In this document: positions 6,759-14,235 of the stretch, one piece after another | How the letters are laid out: the number at the start of each line of letters is the position of its first letter | How positions within the stretch are numbered: the first letter of the stretch is position 1 | DNA from: Acidobacteriota bacterium | GTDB taxonomy: Bacteria; Actinomycetota; Acidimicrobiia; Acidimicrobiales; Ilumatobacteraceae | NCBI GenBank assembly: GCA_018969685.1 | Contig: JAGWXX010000003.1 | Location: 1 to 64,000 of the forward strand | Direction: 5' to 3' | Length of the DNA stretch: 64,000 nucleotides | Made by a program: the position numbers and the translations under genes | Notes under the pieces: model-generated | Seen by the model: only the letters and a program-made list of their open reading frames with translations | What the model was told of the DNA's origin: nothing | Databases searched by the model: none

Positions 6759-9244
6759 GCGCCCGCCGAGCCGAACAGCGACAGGAGTTCGCCGGGAAGG
6801 TGCTCGATGTCGCCGCACCCCATCGAGACGCACACGTCGCCGGGCCGCAGCAGCGCGGCGACGCCCGTCGCGAGGTCCGCCCGCGACGGGATGTACGCAA
6901 CCTGCGCCGACGGGTGCCGCTCCCGGATCGCGCTCGCCACGAGCTCCCCCGTCACCCCGGGGATCCGTTCGGTGCCGGAGGCGTAGATGTCCGTCACCAC
7001 GACGACGTCGGCCGCGACGAACGCGTCGGCATATGCGGGCGACATGGAGCTCATCCGGTTGTAGCGGTTCGGTTGGAACACCGCGACGATCCTCGACCAA
7101 CGGCCGTCGCCGTTCCGGCACGCCGACAGGACGGCGTCGATCTCGCGGGGAAGGTGGGCATAGTCGTCGACAAAGGTAATTCCGGCGGCAGAGCCTCGGA
7201 CGTCGAACCGCCGGCCGACGCCGGCGAACCGCTCGAGCGAGGCCGCGGCTCCGCCCGCGTCGGCGCCGAGCGCCGAGGCCATGGCGATCGCGGCCGAAGC
7301 GTTCAGGACGTTGTGGGCGCCGCGGACCGGAATCGCGGCGCGGAGCACCGTGCCGTCCGGCCCGCGCAGCGAGAACGACATCCCATCGGACAGCGGACGC
7401 ACGTCGCCGACCAGCCAGTCCGAGGCGGCGGTGGTGCCGTAGGTCGATGCCGTCCGCACGCGCCTCGCGATCGCGGCGCACGCGTCGTCGTCGGCGCACG
7501 CCACGACGGGACCGCGCACCCCGTCTGCGAAGCGTTCGAACGCATCCACGATCGCCCCGAACGAGCCGTACCGGTCGACGTGGTCCACGTCGACGTTCGT
7601 CACGATTGCCGCGGCCAGCGGCAGACGGAGGTGCGTGCCGTCGCTCTCGTCGGCCTCGATCACGAAGTGCCGACCCGATCCCCAACGGGCGCTCGCGCCG
7701 AGGCCCCGCGGGTCTCCCCCGACCAGCCATCCCGGTTCGAGCCCCGCGTCGCGCAGGATCGTGGCGAGCATCGCCGTCGTCGTGGTCTTGCCGTGGGTGC
7801 CGGCGACGCCCACCGAGTCGCGCAGCGCGCACACCGAGGCGAGGAACGACGCCCTGATCAGCGGAGACGCCCCCGCACGGCGGGCGGCGACCAGCTCCGG
7901 ATGGAGCGCGGAGATCGCACTCGAGTAGGCGACGACGTCCGACGACTGCACGTGCGATGCGTCGTTGCCCACGAGCAGCGGGACGCCGTCGATGCCGCCC
8001 TCGACGGTGCGCACGTCGCAGCCGGAGGTCCGGTGCCCCATCCCCGCCGACACTGCCGCGAGCGCGCCCATGCCCGGTCCTGCGACACCGAGCACGTGCA
8101 CCGTGCGCGGTCGCGCCAGGTCGGTGGGCGACGCGCCGTGCACCGCCGACTCGAGCACCTCCACGAACCGGGGCCGGCGGTGGAGCGCGCCCGCGGCGCG
8201 GGCACCGAGTGCCAGCGCCGTCCGTGCGCCGGGATCGGCGAGCAGCCGCCCGACCTGTCCGACGACGGAGTGCACGGACTCGTCGTCGACCACGACGGCC
8301 GCGCCGGCATCCCCGAGCGTCCGGGCGTTCACCACCTGGTGGTCTCCCGCAGCCCCGCGCCAGGGCACCTGCACCGACGCGACGCCGATCGCCGACACCT
8401 CGGCGATCGTGCTCGCACCGGACCGGCACACCACGAGGTCGCTCGCTGCATAGACGTCCGCCATGGACTCGGTGCTCGGCATCCTCCGGTAGAGGAGCCG
8501 TCCATCCTCGCCGTGCGCCGTCTCGGGCGCGGAGATCGTCGCGGCATAGCGGTCGCCGCAGAGGTGCAGGACCGTCGCCCCGCAGCCGATCAACCGGACC
8601 GCAACCTCGTTTAGCAGCGCCGAGCCGAGGGACCCGCCCACCACCGACACCACCGTGCCGTCGGCGGGAAGGCCGAGCCCGGCGCGGGCGGGTGCGCGCC
8701 GCGACGCGGCGTCCAGCGCGCGCACCTCGCGCCGCACCGGGGCACCGGTGGGAACCGCATTGGGGAGCCCGCTCGGCAGGTACGCCACGGCCGACGCCGC
8801 GGCGGTCCGTGCCTGCACCCTCGTGGCGAGACCCGGGGTCCTGTCGTACGAGCAGGTCACGACGGGGATGCCGAGCCGCGTCGCGGCACGGCACGCCGGG
8901 ACGCTCGCGTAGCCGCCCACCGACACGACCACTGCGGGGCGCAGCCGCCGAAGGAGGCGCCGCGCCTCCGACGTGGCGCGGAGCACGGTGAACGGCAGCC
9001 GGACGTTGCGCAGCAGCGCGCCGGGTCGCAGGCTCCGGCGCAGGCCACCCACGCGCAGCAGCGTGCAGCCGAACCCCTCGGCCGGCACCATCGCCGCCTC
9101 GACGCCCGCCGCCGAGCCGACGTAGTGCAGCTGCGACGCGTCGTATCCGGCGTCGACCAGCAGCTCGAGCAGGGCCAGCGCGGGGACCACGTGGCCGCGC
9201 GTTCCGCCGCCCGTCACCACGGCGAACGTCGCGGGACCAGCCAT
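6755..9244 (-). CDS. murG-murC: MurG-MurC fusion: lipid II GlcNAc transferase joined to UDP-MurNAc:L-alanine ligase
   Basis: A continuous 829-residue protein with two complete enzymes. Residues 1-372 are MurG, which converts lipid I to lipid II at the inner membrane face: glycine-rich VVTGGGTRGHVVPALAL (9-25), SVVGGSLGSALLNE (200-213) and CRSGASTIAEV (273-283). Residues about 379-829 are MurC: N-terminal VHVLGVAGPGMGALA (382-396), ATP loop GTHGKTTTT (482-490), EADESDGTHL (530-539) and RGAHNVLNASAAIA (641-654). The junction near residue 375 has almost no linker. Two MurC motifs differ from the common form: DDYAHLP (693-699, usually DDYGHHP or DDYAHHP) and FQPNRYNR (723-730, usually FQPHRFTR). 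It ends overlapping the murB start and begins 35 bases after ftsW. Confidence 0.9.
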   Translation of the reverse strand: MAGPATFAVVTGGGTRGHVVPALALLELLVDAGYDASQLHYVGSAAGVEAAMVPAEGFGCTLLRVGGLRRSLRPGALLRNVRLPFTVLRATSEARRLLRRLRPAVVVSVGGYASVPACRAATRLGIPVVTCSYDRTPGLATRVQARTAAASAVAYLPSGLPNAVPTGAPVRREVRALDAASRRAPARAGLGLPADGTVVSVVGGSLGSALLNEVAVRLIGCGATVLHLCGDRYAATISAPETAHGEDGRLLYRRMPSTESMADVYAASDLVVCRSGASTIAEVSAIGVASVQVPWRGAAGDHQVVNARTLGDAGAAVVVDDESVHSVVGQVGRLLADPGARTALALGARAAGALHRRPRFVEVLESAVHGASPTDLARPRTVHVLGVAGPGMGALAAVSAGMGHRTSGCDVRTVEGGIDGVPLLVGNDASHVQSSDVVAYSSAISALHPELVAARRAGASPLIRASFLASVCALRDSVGVAGTHGKTTTTAMLATILRDAGLEPGWLVGGDPRGLGASARWGSGRHFVIEADESDGTHLRLPLAAAIVTNVDVDHVDRYGSFGAIVDAFERFADGVRGPVVACADDDACAAIARRVRTASTYGTTAASDWLVGDVRPLSDGMSFSLRGPDGTVLRAAIPVRGAHNVLNASAAIAMASALGADAGGAAASLERFAGVGRRFDVRGSAAGITFVDDYAHLPREIDAVLSACRNGDGRWSRIVAVFQPNRYNRMSSMSPAYADAFVAADVVVVTDIYASGTERIPGVTGELVASAIRERHPSAQVAYIPSRADLATGVAALLRPGDVCVSMGCGDIEHLPGELLSLFGSAGA

Positions 9245-9279
9245 GTGCGCCGCAAATCTACGCCACGGCCGAAGGACCG

Positions 9280-10449
9280 TCAGGGCTTCGGATGCCGGGC
9301 CACGTTGAGGAGCAGGCCCGATGCGGTCATCACCGCGAACAACGAGGAGCCGCCGTAAGAGATGAACGGCAGGGTCAGCCCCGTCACCGGCAGCGCCCCG
9401 ACCACGCCGCCGATGTTGATCGCCGCCTGGATGCAGAGCCACGCCGTGATGCCGCCCGCCAGCAGGGAGCCTTGCACGTCGGCCGCCCGAAGCGACGCGC
9501 GGAGTCCGGCGCCGAGCAGCACGAGGAATCCCCCGAGGACGATCGTCGACCCGATCAGGCCGAACTCCTCCGCCACGACGGCGAAGATGAAGTCGGAGTG
9601 CGCCAGGGGGACGTACCCCCACTTGCTCGTCCCCTCCCCTGCACCGGTCCCGAGGATGCCGCCGTTCGAGATGGAGAGGATGGACTGCCACACCTGGTAG
9701 CCCTGATCGGCACGGCTCTCCTCGAGGTTGAGGAACGCGAAGAAGCGTCCCTGCAGCCGCTCGCTCGTGGCGACCACGGCCGCGGCGCCGGCGAGCGACG
9801 CACCGACGAGGCCGGCGACGAGGCGCACCGGCACGCCGGCCATGAACATCATGGCCACGACGATGCAGGTGAAGACGATGGCCGCCCCCACGTCGCGCTG
9901 CGCGAGGCACGCACATGCCGCCAAGCCCCACACGACCGCGGCCGGCCGGAAGACCCGCTTGGGGTCGTGCGCCTCGGACTGCCGCCGCCCCAGCAGGCTC
10001 GCAAGGTGGACGACGACGCCGACCTTCAGCGCCTCCGACGGCTGGAAGCCGACCCCCGACACCTCCACCCATGCACGCGCGCCGTTCACCGTGACGCCGA
10101 CGCCCGGCACGAACGGCAGCGCCATCATCCCGAGCGTCAGGCCGAGGAACCACAGCGACACGGCGCCCCACACGCGGTAGGGCATCCGGTAGGTCGCAAG
10201 GCCCGCCAGCAGCCCGAACGCCGCCCACAGGAGCTGCCTGCGGAACATGTTCCACGGCGAGCCGCCGTTGTTGATGGCCACGATCGACGAGGCCGACAGC
10301 ACCATCACGAGGCCGACCAGCACCAGGGCGGCCACCACGGCGAGCGCCGCCATGAACGCGCCCGTCGGGGGCAGGAGCGGCGCCAGCTCACCGTTCCGCG
10401 AGATCGCCGCGCGCCGCCGCTCGGCGAGCGTCTGCCGCCGCGCGCTCAC
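9280..10449 (-). CDS. ftsW: Septal peptidoglycan glycosyltransferase FtsW
   Basis: A SEDS-family polytopic membrane protein that polymerises lipid II at the septum with FtsI. The 389-residue chain has about ten hydrophobic segments and the family motifs GARAWVEVSGVGFQPSEALK, QRDVGAAIVF and, near the end, GLTLPFISYGGSSLF. The GTG start at 10449 overlaps the murD stop (GTGA). A basic N-terminal tail (SARRQTLAERRRAA) precedes the first membrane helix. Its position next to murD and murG separates it from the rodA paralogue at 40304-41491. Confidence 0.95.
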   Translation of the reverse strand: MSARRQTLAERRRAAISRNGELAPLLPPTGAFMAALAVVAALVLVGLVMVLSASSIVAINNGGSPWNMFRRQLLWAAFGLLAGLATYRMPYRVWGAVSLWFLGLTLGMMALPFVPGVGVTVNGARAWVEVSGVGFQPSEALKVGVVVHLASLLGRRQSEAHDPKRVFRPAAVVWGLAACACLAQRDVGAAIVFTCIVVAMMFMAGVPVRLVAGLVGASLAGAAAVVATSERLQGRFFAFLNLEESRADQGYQVWQSILSISNGGILGTGAGEGTSKWGYVPLAHSDFIFAVVAEEFGLIGSTIVLGGFLVLLGAGLRASLRAADVQGSLLAGGITAWLCIQAAINIGGVVGALPVTGLTLPFISYGGSSLFAVMTASGLLLNVARHPKP

Positions 10450-11756
10450 CGTGCGGCGTCCCGGCCCGCGCGGTCGCGAACGAGCCGCGCGAAGTGGTCC
10501 CCCCGTTCGCCGTAGTTGGCGTACCAGTCGAGGCTCGTGCAGCCCGGGGAGAGGAGGACCGTGTCGCCGGGAGACGCAAGGTCGCCGGCGAGGGCGACCG
10601 CTTCGTCCATCGAGGATGCGCGCACCACAGGGCACCGGCCCGCGAACGCCGCCGCCACCTCGTCGGCGCTCGTGCCGATCGCGACGACCGACACCACCGA
10701 GTCGTGGACCATTCCCGACAGATCGAGGTCCTTGTTGCGTCCGCCGGCGATGAGCACGATGCGGGGGAACGCCGCAAGCGCGACCGAGGCGGCGTGCGGG
10801 CTCGTCGCCTTCGAGTCGTCGTACCACCCGACGCCCCGCAGTTCGGCGACGAACTCGATGCGGTGCGCCGCGTGCCGGAACGAGGCGAGGGCCGCGGCGG
10901 CGTGCTCCGCACGGGCGAGCCCGGACTCGATCGCGACCGCGCACGCGGCGAGCGCGTTCGCCACGTCGTGCGGCATCGAGCGCGACATCGCCGATGCCTC
11001 GACGATGCCGCCCGACGGCCCGACGAGCCGGCCGTCGCGCACCCGGTAGTCGCCCTCGTCGGCCCCGAAGGTCACCGCACGGCCCGCCGACGAGCGCGCC
11101 GCACCGACGATCGCACGATCCGCGACCGGCGCGACGGCGACGTCACCGGTGCGGAGGGCCGCCCACAGGCGGGCCTTGCTCGCGCGGTAGTCGGCGAGGT
11201 CGCCGTGCCAGTCGAGGTGGTCGGGTGCGAGGTTCAGCCACGCCGACGCATCGGGCCGGAAGTCCCGGGTGAAGGCGAGGCGAAAGCTCGAGCACTCCAC
11301 CACCAGCACCTCTGCGTCGTCGGGCGCGGACACCAGCGGCACCTCGGTGTTCCCCACCGCCGCGCAGCGGCGCCCCGCAGCCGACACGATCGCCGCCGCC
11401 ATGAGCGTCGTCGTGGTCTTGCCGTCGGTGCCAGTGATCGCGAGCATGGGTCGGCGCCCCCCGGCGCGCTCGGCCTCCCACCGGTAGGCGAGTTCGATCT
11501 CCGACGCGACTTCGATCCCCGTCGCGAGCGCGCGCGCCACCACCGGGTTGCGGGGCGGCACGCCGGGCGCGGGGACCAGGAGGTCGCACGACTCCACCGC
11601 CCGCTCCATCTCGGCCGACGTGAGCAGATCGGCCCCCAGCTCGTCGGCGAGTGCGCGGTGCGCGGACGACGGCGCGTCGTCGGCGAGCAGCAGCCGGGTC
11701 CCGCGGCGCGCGAGCGACCGTGCGACCGCCGTTCCGGCGACGCCGAGCCCGAGCAC
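10446..11756 (-). CDS. murD: UDP-N-acetylmuramoyl-L-alanine:D-glutamate ligase
   Basis: The cytoplasmic Mur ligase that adds D-glutamate to UDP-MurNAc-L-Ala. The N-terminal nucleotide fold VLGLGVAGTAVA, ATP loop TGTDGKTTTT, LNLAPDHLDWH, YDDSKATSPHA and C-terminal LLSPGCTSLDWYANYGERGDHF are diagnostic. The annotated GTG at 11756 would clip the first beta strand. A CTG at 11768 overlaps the mraY stop as CTGA, lies eight bases after a GGGAG and would give the fuller start TAAVLGLGVAG, so it may be the real start (436 versus 440 residues). No ATG, GTG or TTG lies in frame just upstream. Confidence 0.92.
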   Translation of the reverse strand: MLGLGVAGTAVARSLARRGTRLLLADDAPSSAHRALADELGADLLTSAEMERAVESCDLLVPAPGVPPRNPVVARALATGIEVASEIELAYRWEAERAGGRRPMLAITGTDGKTTTTLMAAAIVSAAGRRCAAVGNTEVPLVSAPDDAEVLVVECSSFRLAFTRDFRPDASAWLNLAPDHLDWHGDLADYRASKARLWAALRTGDVAVAPVADRAIVGAARSSAGRAVTFGADEGDYRVRDGRLVGPSGGIVEASAMSRSMPHDVANALAACAVAIESGLARAEHAAAALASFRHAAHRIEFVAELRGVGWYDDSKATSPHAASVALAAFPRIVLIAGGRNKDLDLSGMVHDSVVSVVAIGTSADEVAAAFAGRCPVVRASSMDEAVALAGDLASPGDTVLLSPGCTSLDWYANYGERGDHFARLVRDRAGRDAAR

Positions 11757-11764
11757 CGCGGCCG

Positions 11765-12811
11765 TCAGAAGCGGATCTCCCTGGTGAAGTCCGCGATGAA
11801 GATCGCCACCGCCGTGGCGACGCAGATGCCCGACACGATCCAGAAGCGGATGATGACCGTGGTCTCGGGCCAGCCGGACAGCTCGAAGTGGTGGTGGATC
11901 GGCGACATCTTGAGCAGCCGCTTCGTGCGCCCGGAGGCCTTGAAGACGCCCATCTGCACGGCGACCGAGCCGGCCTCGAAGACGTTGATCGCGCAGATCA
12001 GCGGCAGCAGCAGGTGCGTGTTCGTCGTCACCGCGAGCATGCCGAGGGCGGCGCCGAGCCCCAGCGCGCCGACGTCGCCCATGATGATCCGCGCCGGAGC
12101 GGCGTTCCACCAGAGAAACCCGCCGCATGCGCCGGCCATGGCCGCGGCGAGCACCGCAAGGTCGAGCGGGTTTACGATGCCGTAGATCCGCGGGTTCCTG
12201 AACGCCCAGTACGCGATGATCGTGAACGCGAGGAATCCGAAGAGCGCAGAGCCGGCGGCGAGGCCGTCGAGCCCGTCGGTCACGTTGACGGCGTTGCTCG
12301 TGCTCCACACCATCAGCGACGTCCACAGCACGAACAGCCACGACGGGAGGTCCCAGCCGGGACTCGCCGCCCTCGTGAACGACAGGGTCTCCGCGACGCC
12401 CGTCGTCGACGCGAGGAGGGCGAGGAGCGCAACCGTGATGCCGAAGGTGATCCAGCCCTTCTTCTTCCAGAAGATCCCGCGGTTGTGCTGCCGGCGCACC
12501 TTCAGGAAGTCGTCGAGGAACCCGATCGCCGCCAGCACGAGGACCGTGAGCCAGATCACCATCGCCTGATCGGAGAACGGCAGGCCGTCGCGCACGTGTG
12601 CGACCACCCAGCCCAGGAAGCCGGCACCGAGGATGGCGATGCCCCCCATGGTCGGCGTCCCCTGCTTCGCGAGGTGGTGCACCGGCCCGTGGTCCTCTGC
12701 CCCGAGGATCGGCTGGCCCTTCCCGATCTGCTGGAACAGCCACATCATCGCCCGCGTCCCCGCGAGCGACGCCACCATGCCGATCGCGCCGCCGATCAGG
12801 ACCGCGATCAT
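11765..12811 (-). CDS. mraY: Phospho-N-acetylmuramoyl-pentapeptide transferase
   Basis: A polytopic membrane enzyme that transfers phospho-MurNAc-pentapeptide from UDP to undecaprenyl phosphate, giving lipid I. The 348-residue chain carries the family motifs GTPTMGGIAIL, NAVNVTDGLDGLAAG (magnesium-binding aspartates), GDVGALGLGAALG and KMSPIHHHFELSGW near the C-terminus. The ATG overlaps the murE stop (ATGA), so murF, normally found between murE and mraY, is missing. Confidence 0.97.
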   Translation of the reverse strand: MIAVLIGGAIGMVASLAGTRAMMWLFQQIGKGQPILGAEDHGPVHHLAKQGTPTMGGIAILGAGFLGWVVAHVRDGLPFSDQAMVIWLTVLVLAAIGFLDDFLKVRRQHNRGIFWKKKGWITFGITVALLALLASTTGVAETLSFTRAASPGWDLPSWLFVLWTSLMVWSTSNAVNVTDGLDGLAAGSALFGFLAFTIIAYWAFRNPRIYGIVNPLDLAVLAAAMAGACGGFLWWNAAPARIIMGDVGALGLGAALGMLAVTTNTHLLLPLICAINVFEAGSVAVQMGVFKASGRTKRLLKMSPIHHHFELSGWPETTVIIRFWIVSGICVATAVAIFIADFTREIRF

Positions 12812-14235
12812 GCGCCGCCCCCCGCGAGCTCACGCACGACCGACGCGTCGTCGAATGGCACGGTGCGGCCGCCACCGTCCTGCACCGCCTCGTGTCCCTT
12901 GCCCGCGACGACGACGACGTCGTCCTTCCCGGACGCGGCGAGCGCCGCGCGAATCGCCTCGCGACGGTCGAGCTCGACCGCGACGCTGGCACGCGACCCC
13001 TCGCCCACGCCCGACAGGATCTCCCGCGCGATCGCGGCGGGGTCCTCGCTGCGCGGGTTGTCGCTCGTCACCACCACCGAGTCGGCCAGTCGCGCGGCGA
13101 CCGCCCCCATCGCCGGACGCTTCGCCCGGTCGCGATCCCCGCCGCAGCCGAAGACCACGACGAGCGAACCCGATCCGCCCATGGCGTCGCGCACCGACTC
13201 GAGCAGCCGCTGCAGCGCCTCCGCATCGTGCGCGTAGTCGACGATCGCGGTCGCGCCGTGCGTCTCCACGACCTCGTAGCGCCCGCGGACGCCGCCGAAC
13301 CCCGCGAGCCCCGCGGCAACCGCTCCCTCGTCCGCGCCGACGGCCGACGCCGCCGAAGCCGCGCACAGCGAATTCATCACGTTGTACCCGCCGCCGATGC
13401 CGACCTCGATGCGGCGGCCGCGCCACGCGTAGGAGTGGCTCCGCAGGCCGACGCGCACGTCGGCCGCATCCGACCGGTGGACCGCCGTGCACGGAATCGC
13501 CGCCGTCGCGAGGATCTCGCGGCCGCGCGGATCGTCCGCGTTCACCACGCCGTGGTCGGAGAGCCCGCGCGAGAACAGGGACGCCTTCGCCGCGAAGTAG
13601 GCGTCCTCGGTGCCGTGGAAGTCGAGGTGGTCGCGGCCGAGGTTGGTGAACACCGACGCCGCGAACCGCATGCCCGCGACGCGCCCCACCGCCAGCGCGT
13701 GGGACGACACCTCCATCGCCACCGCCGTGCACCCCGCATCGCGCATCGCCGCGAGCCTCCGCTGCAGGTCGCAGGACTCCGGCGTCGTGCGGGCCCCGGT
13801 CAACGTCCCGATCGTGCCCGTCCTGCGCCCGTCCGCCTCGAGGATCGCCGCCACCATGCCGGTCGTGGTGGTCTTGCCGTTGGTCCCCGTCACGCCCACC
13901 ACCGTCATCCGCTCGCTCGGACGACCGTGCACCTCGGCGGCGATCGCCCCCATCGCGCGGCGCGCGTCCCGGACGATCACCTGCGCGACCGGCACGTCGA
14001 GCTCCCGTTCGACGAGGAGCGCGCGCGCACCGCGGGCGACGGCCCGTCCTGCCAGATCGTGGCCGTCATGACGAGCGCCGACGATACAGCAATAGACCCA
14101 GCCCGCACCGACTGCCTCGGTGTCGTTGGTGACCTCGACGACCGTGGACCCGGGATCCCCCACCACGCGGGCTCCGTCGAGGCCTCCCATGGACGATGCG
14201 GCGGCGACGAGTTCGCCGAGCCGGCGCGGGATCAT
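12808..14235 (-). CDS. murE: UDP-MurNAc-L-alanyl-D-glutamate:meso-diaminopimelate ligase
   Basis: The cytoplasmic Mur ligase that adds the third stem-peptide residue. The 475-residue protein has the ATP loop GVTGTNGKTTTTGM, MEVSSHALAVGRV, TNLGRDHLDFHG and YDYAHD-type IVDYAHDAEAL. The substrate-selecting motif reads SDNPRSEDP; DNPR is the form known to select meso-diaminopimelate over lysine, so a DAP-type peptidoglycan is inferred. The ATG at 14235 overlaps the ftsI stop (ATGA) and its stop overlaps the mraY start in the same way. Confidence 0.96.
   Translation of the reverse strand: MIPRRLGELVAAASSMGGLDGARVVGDPGSTVVEVTNDTEAVGAGWVYCCIVGARHDGHDLAGRAVARGARALLVERELDVPVAQVIVRDARRAMGAIAAEVHGRPSERMTVVGVTGTNGKTTTTGMVAAILEADGRRTGTIGTLTGARTTPESCDLQRRLAAMRDAGCTAVAMEVSSHALAVGRVAGMRFAASVFTNLGRDHLDFHGTEDAYFAAKASLFSRGLSDHGVVNADDPRGREILATAAIPCTAVHRSDAADVRVGLRSHSYAWRGRRIEVGIGGGYNVMNSLCAASAASAVGADEGAVAAGLAGFGGVRGRYEVVETHGATAIVDYAHDAEALQRLLESVRDAMGGSGSLVVVFGCGGDRDRAKRPAMGAVAARLADSVVVTSDNPRSEDPAAIAREILSGVGEGSRASVAVELDRREAIRAALAASGKDDVVVVAGKGHEAVQDGGGRTVPFDDASVVRELAGGGA

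Noticed and set aside
8080-8125. A separate murC gene starting at the GTG of fused residue 382
   Set aside because: There is no stop codon ending MurG, no ribosome site upstream of the GTG, and the other junctions in the cluster use explicit stop/start overlaps.
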